From the NCBI GenBank assembly GCA_965363675.1, contig CBDTTW010000139.1:1-8032 (forward strand): a DNA stretch of 8,032 nucleotides, read 5' to 3'. Shown here in pieces: positions 1 to 5,558 of the stretch. The notes under the pieces are model-generated. The model had not been told where the DNA came from, ran no database searches, and saw nothing but the letters and a program-made list of their open reading frames with translations. Positions within the stretch are counted from its first letter, which is position 1, and every line of letters begins with the position of its first letter. This DNA is from CBDTTW01 sp965363675 (GTDB lineage: Bacteria > Bacteroidota > Rhodothermia > Rhodothermales > DASSAV01). The position numbers and the translations under genes are program-made.

Positions 1-1432
1 CGAGGTCCTCCAGGAGCAGGCTCAGCGGCAGAATCTGGCTCTCGACCTTGCGGCGGATGAACGCGCGCCCGGTGCGCCACGTCATCATGATGAGGAGGAT
101 GACCAGGGCGATGCCGACCGGGAGCCAGCCGCCGGAGAAGAACTTGAGGAGGTTCGAGCCGAAGAAGGCCAGGTCGAAGATGAGGAACCCGACCACGAGC
201 GCGCGCGCCTTCCACTTGTTCCAGTTCCAAGTGCGCGTGGCGACGTAGTAGAACAGCACCGACGTAAGGCCCATGGTGGCCGTCACGGCGAGGCCGTAGG
301 CCGCCGCCAGCGACGAGGACTCCTTGAACAGGATGACGAGGGTGATGCACCCGATCATGAGGGCGGTGTTGACGCCTGGAGCGTAGATCTGCCCGACCGC
401 CGTGCCGGAGGTGTGGATGATCTTCAGGCGGGGCAGGAAGCCGAGTTGGGTGGCTTGCTTCGTCAGCGAGAAGGCGCCCGAGATGAGGGCCTGCGAGGCG
501 ATGACCGTCGCCATGGTGGCGATGACGACCATCGGGAGCAGCAGCGGCTCGGGCACGATGGCGTAGAACGGGTTTTCCGACTCGCCATGCTCCAGCAGAA
601 AGGACGCCTGCCCGAAGTAGTTGAGCACGAGGGCCGGAAAGACGAGAATGAACCACGCGCGCCGGATCGGCGCGCGGCCGAAATGCCCCATATCCGCATA
701 CAGCGCCTCGGCGCCGGTGACCGAGAGGAACACGGAGCCGAGCACGACAAAGCCGGCAAACCGGTTGCGCACGAAGAACTCGACGGCATACACGGGGTTG
801 ACGGCGCCGAACACCTCAGGGTTGCGCAGCATGTAGCGGATGCCGAGCGCCGCCAGGCTGAAGAACCACACGATCATGATGGGGCCGAAGATGCGGCCCA
901 CCTTGCCGGTGCCGGCGCGCTGCACCATGAACAGCCCGAACAGGATGATGCAGGTGATCGGCACCACGAACGGCGCGGCGGCGGCCGTGGCGACCTCCAG
1001 GCCCTCGACGGCGGAGAGCACCGAGATGGCCGGCGTGATGACGCCGTCGCCGTAGAGCAGCGCGGCGCCGAAGACGGCCGAGATCGTAATGGCCGAGACG
1101 ACCGACTTGTTGAAACGCTCGTGGTTTGTCGGGATGAGGGCGAACAAGGCGAAGATGCCGCCCTCGCCGCAGTTGTCGGCGCGCAGGATGAAAATGAGGT
1201 ACTTGATGCTCACGACGACGATGAGCGACCAGATGAAGAGCGAAAGCACGCCGAGCACGTTTTCCGGCGTCGCCGCGATGGCGTGCGGGCCGTGGAAGCA
1301 CTCCTTCATCGCGTAGAGCGGGCTCGTGCCGATGTCGCCGTAGACGACGCCCGCCGCCGCGATCATCAGCGTGACCATGGAGTGCTGCCCGTGATGATGC
1401 GTTTCGAGGCTCGGCTTGTCGGAAGTGGACAT
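1..1432 (-). CDS. kup: Kup-family potassium uptake transporter, C-terminus cut by window edge
   Basis: This encodes a K+ transporter of the KUP/HAK/KT family, an inner-membrane protein that in E. coli works as a K+/H+ symporter. The frame is open from the ATG at 1432 to base 1, giving 477 residues. E. coli Kup has about 622, so roughly the last 140-150 residues (end of the membrane part and the cytoplasmic tail) lie outside the window. The family signature VVYGDIGTSPLYA is at residues 29-41, with its conserved Asp at 33. Other conserved blocks are LRADNCGEGGIFAL (83-96), LLYGDGVITPAISVLSAVEGL (about 125-145, including the conserved Glu143), SVTGAEALYADMGHFG (237-252) and NYFGQAS (271-277). 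About ten hydrophobic segments are visible. A His-rich start (THHHGQH, 11-17) precedes the first membrane helix. There is no Shine-Dalgarno sequence before the ATG. The gene is divergent from the small secreted-protein gene. The family call is very secure; ion specificity is by homology. Confidence 0.96.
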   Translation of the reverse strand, partial: MSTSDKPSLETHHHGQHSMVTLMIAAAGVVYGDIGTSPLYAMKECFHGPHAIAATPENVLGVLSLFIWSLIVVVSIKYLIFILRADNCGEGGIFALFALIPTNHERFNKSVVSAITISAVFGAALLYGDGVITPAISVLSAVEGLEVATAAAAPFVVPITCIILFGLFMVQRAGTGKVGRIFGPIMIVWFFSLAALGIRYMLRNPEVFGAVNPVYAVEFFVRNRFAGFVVLGSVFLSVTGAEALYADMGHFGRAPIRRAWFILVFPALVLNYFGQASFLLEHGESENPFYAIVPEPLLLPMVVIATMATVIASQALISGAFSLTKQATQLGFLPRLKIIHTSGTAVGQIYAPGVNTALMIGCITLVILFKESSSLAAAYGLAVTATMGLTSVLFYYVATRTWNWNKWKARALVVGFLIFDLAFFGSNLLKFFSGGWLPVGIALVILLIMMTWRTGRAFIRRKVESQILPLSLLLEDL

Positions 1433-1480
1433 GTAGAATCAGGAGATCGCTTGAGAACCGAGAGTTTGGCGCGCGCCCGG

Positions 1481-1512
1481 CCAATATACATTATGGCGGC
1501 AAACCTGCGTAA
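1481..1512 (-). promoter_or_regulatory. Candidate Bacteroidota-type promoter of kup
   Basis: On the minus strand, TTA (1512-1510) is followed after 21 bases by TATATTGG (1488-1481). The Bacteroidota form is TTG, 17-23 bases, TAnnTTTG, so each element has one mismatch. The predicted start of transcription would lie around 1470-1475, giving a leader of about 40 bases before the kup ATG. The pattern is short and loose, so the call is tentative. Confidence 0.35.
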
Positions 1513-1578
1513 ACTACGCGCCCGGAAGCCTGCGCGCGAACGCGCCGCGCCGGCGGGTGCGGTTCCGGGCGCATAAGG

Positions 1579-1591
1579 GCAACATTGTTGC
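1579..1591. promoter_or_regulatory. Perfect 13-base inverted repeat, possible operator
   Basis: GCAACA-T-TGTTGC is a perfect inverted repeat of 6-base arms around a single T. It lies in the 256-base region (1433-1688) between the divergent kup and secreted-protein genes, and it is AT-richer than its surroundings. A dimeric regulator could bind it, or it may be chance. The rest of this region holds the kup promoter candidate and a TTGACT at 1622-1627. That hexamer has no -10 box at proper spacing (the nearest, TATAGC at 1650-1655, is 22 bases away). I see no gene in the region. Confidence 0.3.
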
Positions 1592-1688
1592 AGCCGCGCC
1601 GGGTCCCTGAAGCGGCAAGTTTTGACTTCCGGGCAATTTGGCGCGACCTTATAGCAGATCGTTCTCCTGGAACCAACCGTTCAACGAC

Positions 1689-2027
1689 ATGCCACGCACA
1701 GCATCATGGGCCTGGCTGCTGCTGGCGGCGCCGCTGCTTGCGGCGCTCGTCGGCGCGGCTCCGCAAGCCCGCGACCGCGACTGCATCACGGTGACCGAGG
1801 CGGTGTACACCCGCGCCTCGGGAGCCCTGAGCGTCACGGCGAAGGTGACCGGCGCGCCCGAAACCGTCAAGGTCTACGCCACCCACACGGAAACCTATAT
1901 CGGCAGTCTGGACGCGGCCGACGGACGCACGTACAGCGCCGTCTTCCACCTGGACGAGGCGCCGGCCAACATCACGGTGCGCGCCGGCGAGCGCGGCGCG
2001 GCCAGTATGGACGTGGAGGTTCGGTAG
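1689..2027 (+). CDS. Small secreted protein of unknown function (112 residues)
   Basis: I do not recognise a named family. The frame is also open from a TTG at 1638, but the ATG at 1689 puts a typical signal peptide at the N-terminus: basic start (MPRTAS), hydrophobic core (WAWLLLAAPLLAALVGAA, 7-24) and a likely signal peptidase I site near APQA. The mature part, about 85 residues, looks all-beta. It has alternating strands such as CITVTEAVY (32-40), ALSVTAKVTG (46-55) and ANITVRAGERGAASMDVEVR (93-112), and Tyr/Thr/Val-rich turns. The single Cys (32) is not in a lipobox. The pattern of a strand, a Gly-containing turn, then 'ITVRA..G..S..V' at the end resembles small Ig-like repeats seen in exported proteins. 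The likely location is the periplasm or cell surface. It is divergent from kup and convergent with xylA, so it is probably a single-gene unit. No Shine-Dalgarno is visible. Confidence 0.7.
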   Translation: MPRTASWAWLLLAAPLLAALVGAAPQARDRDCITVTEAVYTRASGALSVTAKVTGAPETVKVYATHTETYIGSLDAADGRTYSAVFHLDEAPANITVRAGERGAASMDVEVR

Positions 2028-2051
2028 AACCGCCGCCAGGACGCGGCCTGC

Positions 2052-2100
2052 AAAAAGCGGCGGGGCGCCCCCTCGGAGGGAGGCGCCCCGCTGTGCTTTT
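2052..2100. terminator. Bidirectional rho-independent terminator
   Basis: The arms CGGGGCGCC (2061-2069) and GGCGCCCCG (2082-2090) pair perfectly. The stem extends inward by CCC/GGG with a bulged A and a small TCGGA loop. A run of five A (2052-2056) lies on the left and four T (2097-2100) on the right, so both strands read a hairpin followed by a T-run. It sits 25 bases past the stop of the secreted-protein gene and 20 bases past the stop of xylA. It therefore likely ends both convergent transcripts. The longer T-run and shorter spacer favour the xylA direction. Confidence 0.85.
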
Positions 2101-2119
2101 CGCGGCTGTCGGCGCTCCG

Positions 2120-3292
2120 TTAGCGCGCGCCCATGAGCAGGTCGAAGACGAGCTGGTCGAGCTTCTCGTAGGGCAGGCCGCGGCGGCCGAGGGCCTCGCG
2201 GTCGAAGGAGAACGCCTTGAGGGCTTCGGCGGCTTCGGCGGAGTAGCCGGCGCCGTACTGCGGCAGCCCTTCGGCGGGGGCGTTGATCTCGGCGAGCACC
2301 GCCTGGATCTCCTGATCCTCGTTGAACAGGCGCGCCTTCTCCTTGAGGATGTTGTAGCTGCGCATGCAGCCGCGCGCGAAGTCTTTCACGCCCTCGTAGT
2401 CCTCGGTGCGGTAGGCGTGCGCGTCGAAGTGGCGGGAGCCGTCGTAGCCCACGTCTTCGAGGAACTTGACGAGGAAGAACGACTGCTTGTAGTTGTGCGA
2501 GGCGAAGCGGAAATCCTGGTCGTAGCGCGGGCCGTTCTGGTCGTTCAGGTCGATGTGGAACAGCTTGCCGGCGTCGTAGGCCTGGGCGACGTAGTGCAGG
2601 AAGTTGAGGCCGGCCATTTGCTCGTGGGCCACCTCCGGGTTGACGCCGACCATCTCGGGGTGGTCGAGCGTGGCGATGAAGCCGAGCATGGCGCCGGTCG
2701 TGGAGAGGTAGATGTCGCCGCGCGGCTCGTTGGGCTTGGCTTCGAGGGCGAACTTGTAGTGGTAGCCCTGATCCATCGAGTAGCGGCAGAGGAAGTTCAT
2801 GGCCTCGCGCATGCGCTTGATGGACTCGGCGGGGTCCTTCGAGGCGTCGGTCTCGGTGCCTTCGCGGCCGCCCCAGAACACGTAGATGCCGGCCCCGAGC
2901 GACGCGCCGAGGTCCATCGAGCGCATCGTCTTCTGAAGGGCATAGGCGCGGACGGCCGGGTCGTTGGAAGTGAAGGCGCCGTCCTTGAAGGCGGGGTCGG
3001 AGAACAGGTTGGTGGTCGCCATCGGGACGACGAGGCCGGTTTCTTCGAGGGCCTTGCGGAAGTCGCCGACGATCTGGTCGTGCTCGGCCGGCGTGGCGTC
3101 GATGGGCACGAGGTCGTTGTCGTGGAAGTTGACCCCGTAGGCGCCCACTTCAGCCAGCAGGTGAACGATCTCGACGGGCGAGATGCGCCGGCGGACGGCG
3201 GAGCCGAAGGGGTCGGCGCCGGGGTTGCCCACGGTCCAGAGGCCGAAGGTGAACTTTTGCTCGGGGCGGGGCTTGAGAGCTTCGCTGTTCAT
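2120..3292 (-). CDS. xylA: Xylose isomerase, short class I (Thermus-like)
   Basis: This cytoplasmic enzyme converts D-xylose to D-xylulose (and D-glucose to D-fructose) using two divalent metal ions in a TIM barrel. At 390 residues it fits the short class of Streptomyces and Thermus (about 388), not the class of about 440 residues usual in Bacteroides. Active-site residues are all present: catalytic His57 and Asp60 (FHDND, 56-60), metal ligands Glu184 (LEAKPNEPRGD, 183-193), Glu220 and His223 (NPEVAHEQMAGLNF, 218-231), Asp248 (HIDLND), Asp258 and Asp260, and Asp290 (HFDAH). Lys186 is the conserved lysine, and Trp19 and Trp140 line the pocket. From memory, TVGNPG, GAYGVN and HFDAHAYRTED agree with the Thermus enzyme rather than Streptomyces (TVGWQ, HFDFKPP). 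The start ATG is followed by the usual short lead to FTFGLWTVG. It lies 105 bases after galK on the same strand and is probably co-transcribed with it. No xylulokinase is in the window. Confidence 0.97.
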   Translation of the reverse strand: MNSEALKPRPEQKFTFGLWTVGNPGADPFGSAVRRRISPVEIVHLLAEVGAYGVNFHDNDLVPIDATPAEHDQIVGDFRKALEETGLVVPMATTNLFSDPAFKDGAFTSNDPAVRAYALQKTMRSMDLGASLGAGIYVFWGGREGTETDASKDPAESIKRMREAMNFLCRYSMDQGYHYKFALEAKPNEPRGDIYLSTTGAMLGFIATLDHPEMVGVNPEVAHEQMAGLNFLHYVAQAYDAGKLFHIDLNDQNGPRYDQDFRFASHNYKQSFFLVKFLEDVGYDGSRHFDAHAYRTEDYEGVKDFARGCMRSYNILKEKARLFNEDQEIQAVLAEINAPAEGLPQYGAGYSAEAAEALKAFSFDREALGRRGLPYEKLDQLVFDLLMGAR

Positions 3293-3397
3293 GGGTCGTC
3301 GGGTTTGGGTGAGAGGGGTAAGCGCTGCGCGCAGGGTGGTCGTAACCGGTAAATGGGACGGCCGAGGTCAAAAGGGCAGGCCGCTTTTCGGCGCGGG
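3293..3397 (-). other. galK-xylA spacer (105 bases)
   Basis: I see no gene here. On the minus strand, a short weak hairpin just after the galK stop (CCGC ... GCGG around AAAA) is followed by TGCCCTTTTGACC. This could be a weak terminator, an attenuator or an mRNA processing site. TTGACC in that stretch has no good -10 partner. An ACCGGT palindrome lies at 3345-3350. There is no Shine-Dalgarno before the xylA ATG. The spacer is short enough for co-transcription, but a separate xylA promoter cannot be excluded. Confidence 0.35.
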
Positions 3398-4564
3398 TCA
3401 GGAGGCGAGCAGCCGTGCGCCGCCGGCGGTGCGGCATTGCAGCACCGAGGGCATGGCGCCGAAGCGTTTGCGGTACGCCCGGCTGACGGCATCGGCATGG
3501 GCGGCGCCGAAAGCCGGGGTCGTCAGGGCCATCGCGGCCCCGCCGAAGCCGCCGCCGGTCAGGCGCGCGCCGTAGACGTGCGGCTGCCCGCGCAGCGCCT
3601 CGACGAGGAAATCGAGTTCGGGTGTGCTGTTCTCGAAGAGCGTGCGGGAGCTTTCGTGCGAGCGGTAGAGCGCCGCGCCGACGGCCTGGAGGTCGCCGGC
3701 GGCCAGGCGTTCCTTGACGGCCCCGACGCGCTCGTTCTCGCTCGTGACGTGCAGGGCGCGCTTGTACAACTCCTCGGGCAGGGCCTCCCGTTGCGCCTCG
3801 ACCTGCGCCGAGGAAAGCTCGGTAAGATGCTGCACGCCGGGATAGGCCTTCGCCAGTTCCGCCGTCGCCTTCATGCACTCCTCGTGCCGTTTGGCGTAGA
3901 GCGAGGAGATGAGCGAATGCTTCTGGTGGCTGTTAAAAATCCAGAAAGCCGTCTCCGAGGGCATGGGGACCGTCTCGAAACGGAGGTCTTTGCAGTCGAT
4001 CCAGACGAGGTGGTTTTCCTTTCCGTAGGCGCTCACGCCCTGGTCGAGGATGCCGCAGGGCACCCCGACGAACTCGTTCTCGGCGCGGCGGCATACGTGC
4101 ACGAGCACCTCGCGCGTGTAGGTGTGCCCGTAGAGGGCCCCCAGCGCATAGGCCGTGGCGAGCTCCAGGGCGGCGCTGCTGCTCAGGCCCGCCCCGACCG
4201 GCAAGGTGCTCGTTACGGCCAGATCGAAGCCGCGCTCGGCGTCGAGGCCCTCCTGCTGGAGCACCTGGAGCACGCCGAGCGGGTAGTTGGCCCAGTAGTT
4301 TTCGTTGTGGAGCCGCTGAAGCCGGTCCAGACCCACCGACACGACATGATCGCGGGTGGAGGATTTGAGGTTGATGATCTCGTCGGTGCGCGGCGCGACG
4401 GCGACCTCGATGCCCCGGTCGATGGCCGCTCCGAGGACCACGCCGCCGTTGTAGTCGGTGTGGTTGCCGATGAATTCGATGCGCCCCGGCGCGGCGGCGA
4501 TGAACGCCGGCTCGCGGTGGAACGTGTTTAGGAACAGCTCGCGGGTGTTGACTGGGGCGCGCAC
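3398..4564 (-). CDS. galK: Galactokinase-type GHMP sugar kinase
   Basis: Galactokinase phosphorylates alpha-D-galactose at C1 with ATP, the first committed Leloir step, in the cytoplasm. With GTG at 4564 as start the protein has 388 residues, normal for GalK. All three GHMP motifs are present: PGRIEFIGNHTDYNGG (26-41), the ATP loop LPVGAGLSSSAALE (121-134) and RLTGGGFGG (334-342). Catalytic Arg28 and Asp174 (CGILDQ) are kept. Motif 1 is unusual: Asn34 stands where most galactokinases have Glu (GEHTDY), the residue that contacts the sugar O6, and Glu30 replaces Asn. Specificity could therefore differ, although the pattern may simply mark a subgroup. The frame reaches a GTG at 4621. I prefer 4564 because the extra 19 residues are unlike GalK, a weak AGCAGG precedes 4564, and a promoter candidate overlaps 4621. 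The gene is downstream of the Tsx-like channel gene and upstream of xylA, on the same strand. Confidence 0.93.
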   Translation of the reverse strand: MRAPVNTRELFLNTFHREPAFIAAAPGRIEFIGNHTDYNGGVVLGAAIDRGIEVAVAPRTDEIINLKSSTRDHVVSVGLDRLQRLHNENYWANYPLGVLQVLQQEGLDAERGFDLAVTSTLPVGAGLSSSAALELATAYALGALYGHTYTREVLVHVCRRAENEFVGVPCGILDQGVSAYGKENHLVWIDCKDLRFETVPMPSETAFWIFNSHQKHSLISSLYAKRHEECMKATAELAKAYPGVQHLTELSSAQVEAQREALPEELYKRALHVTSENERVGAVKERLAAGDLQAVGAALYRSHESSRTLFENSTPELDFLVEALRGQPHVYGARLTGGGFGGAAMALTTPAFGAAHADAVSRAYRKRFGAMPSVLQCRTAGGARLLAS

Positions 4565-4610
4565 GACAACCTGCTGTATTTGCGAAAAGGAAAGAAAAAG
4601 ACGACGCGCC

Positions 4611-4641
4611 ACAAGGTACACGCTGCGCCGCCGTACTACAA
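4611..4641 (-). promoter_or_regulatory. Candidate Bacteroidota-type promoter of galK
   Basis: On the minus strand, TTG (4641-4639) is followed after 20 bases by TACCTTGT (4618-4611), a partial match to TAnnTTTG. Transcription would start near 4604, about 40 bases before the preferred GTG at 4564. This also argues against the 4621 start. Such a promoter would let galK-xylA be expressed apart from the channel gene. The motif is loose and the support is weak. Confidence 0.35.
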
Positions 4642-4667
4642 GCCGCGCGCCGCAGGCTAAGAGGCGC

Positions 4668-5402
4668 TTAGAACGTCCACTTGACGGCGGCCTGGGGCAC
4701 GGCGATCTTGACGGCCTTGTTCGTGTGGATGAGCGCCTCGACGCCGAAGGCGAAGGCCGAGCCGGTGGGTTGCAGGAACAGTTGCGGCTGGGTGTGCAGG
4801 TCGGCGCCGTCGCGGTCGGTGCCGTGCACGTCCAGGAAGCCGCTGAAACCGGCCTGAAGCTTGGCGCTGAGCTTGACGGGGATGTTCCAGACGTAGCTGA
4901 CCTGATAGGTGGGCTCGTTGAAGTTGTCGTCGCGGTAGTACGTGCTCAGGTTGGCTACGGCGAAGCCGGGAAGCTTCAGGTCGATGCTGCCGCCGATGAG
5001 GTTGGCGGCGAAGCCGGCGCCGTCGCGTTCGAGGTTGGCCGCTGCGTAGGCGTCGGGGATGAAGCCGCCGAGCGAAGCGCCTGCCAGCCGGAACGGACTG
5101 ATGCGCAGGGTGACCTCGGAGTACATGCGGTCCTTGACGCCGGTAAGCGCACCGGCGGCGTTGACGAAGTCGCCGCGCGTGTAGTCGGCAAAGAAGAACA
5201 CGTCGCCGGTTTTAAAGGCCGTGTAGTGCTCGGCCGTGAGCGTGAACATCTCGTTTTCGGCCGTGGCGTTGCCGTAGTACCAGTCGTCGAAGCCGGCGCC
5301 ATAGAGGGCTTGCAGGTTCGTCGTGCTGAAGTTCTGGGCGTGCGCGGCGCTCGTGAGCGCAAGCAGGGCGGCCGTAAAGGCTAATATTTTAAGCTTGTAC
5401 AT
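4668..5402 (-). CDS. Tsx-like outer-membrane channel protein
   Basis: This is a predicted outer-membrane beta-barrel resembling the nucleoside-channel Tsx family, which lets nucleosides and other small solutes cross the outer membrane. I chose the ATG at 5402 because it gives a clean signal peptide: MYKLKI, a hydrophobic core, and AHA before Gln23. The total is 244 residues with about 222 mature, in the Tsx size range. Tsx-like features are the mature N-terminus NFSTTNLQALYGAGFDDWYYG (24-44), TLTAEHYTAFKTGDVFFFADYTRGD (54-78), repeated amphipathic strands such as MYSEVTLRISP (93-103), and the end AAVKWTF, with the terminal Phe expected of barrels inserted by the BAM complex. The longer frame (start 5675) lies antisense to the cyclase gene and is not needed. 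It is first in a same-strand series with galK and xylA, so sugars or nucleosides are plausible cargo. The substrate itself is unknown. Confidence 0.8.
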   Translation of the reverse strand: MYKLKILAFTAALLALTSAAHAQNFSTTNLQALYGAGFDDWYYGNATAENEMFTLTAEHYTAFKTGDVFFFADYTRGDFVNAAGALTGVKDRMYSEVTLRISPFRLAGASLGGFIPDAYAAANLERDGAGFAANLIGGSIDLKLPGFAVANLSTYYRDDNFNEPTYQVSYVWNIPVKLSAKLQAGFSGFLDVHGTDRDGADLHTQPQLFLQPTGSAFAFGVEALIHTNKAVKIAVPQAAVKWTF

Positions 5403-5558
5403 GCAGATGGGTAGGCGGATGTAATGGAGCCGGACGGCGCGAAAATACATCCGCAGGGGCAGCCGGTTTAAGAACAATCCATGATAAGCGGCGGCGGGCG
5501 GCCCGCGCGGGCGGCGCCCTATCTTGGCCTGTTCCTCCATGTCCACCGACGAAGCGTT
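5403..5558. other. Divergent promoter region between channel and cyclase genes
   Basis: This 156-base region should hold start signals for both directions. I looked for a lasso-type precursor gene here on the plus strand and found none. Only a 15-codon frame (5424-5471) and the in-frame upstream extension of the cyclase frame (ATG at 5481) are present. TATCTTGG at 5520-5527 resembles a Bacteroidota -7 box 31 bases before the cyclase ATG, but no TTG lies at the right distance. No Shine-Dalgarno is evident. Confidence 0.5.
5440..5471 (-). promoter_or_regulatory. Candidate Bacteroidota-type promoter of the Tsx-like gene
   Basis: On the minus strand, TTA (5471-5469) is followed after 21 bases by TATTTTCG (5447-5440), one mismatch from TAnnTTTG. 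The layout equals that of the kup candidate (TTA, 21 bases, TA box). The predicted leader before the ATG at 5402 is about 30 bases. The call rests on a short motif only. Confidence 0.4.

Noticed and set aside
413..1576. Long plus-strand open frame of 387 codons over the kup gene
   Set aside because: Its translation is Arg/Asp/Glu/His-rich, with no family features. The minus strand encodes a clear Kup protein over the same bases, so this is a GC-rich shadow frame.
1706..3352. Plus-strand open frame of 548 codons over the secreted-protein gene and xylA
   Set aside because: It is antisense to xylA and offset in frame from the secreted protein. The sequence is low-complexity Gly/Val/Glu without motifs, and the strong terminator lies inside it.
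3353..4531. Plus-strand open frame of 392 codons over galK
   Set aside because: It is antisense to a galactokinase with all three GHMP motifs. It is a composition-driven shadow.
4565..4621. GTG at 4621 as the galK start
   Set aside because: It would add 19 residues unlike GalK, and a promoter candidate overlaps it. It remains possible, so it is noted in the galK entry.
5481..5558. ATG at 5481 as start of the cyclase, or as a separate leader or precursor peptide
   Set aside because: It is in frame with the cyclase without a stop, so it is not a separate peptide. The 26 extra residues lack a lasso leader and core pattern, and the family start MSAIAG fits 5559.
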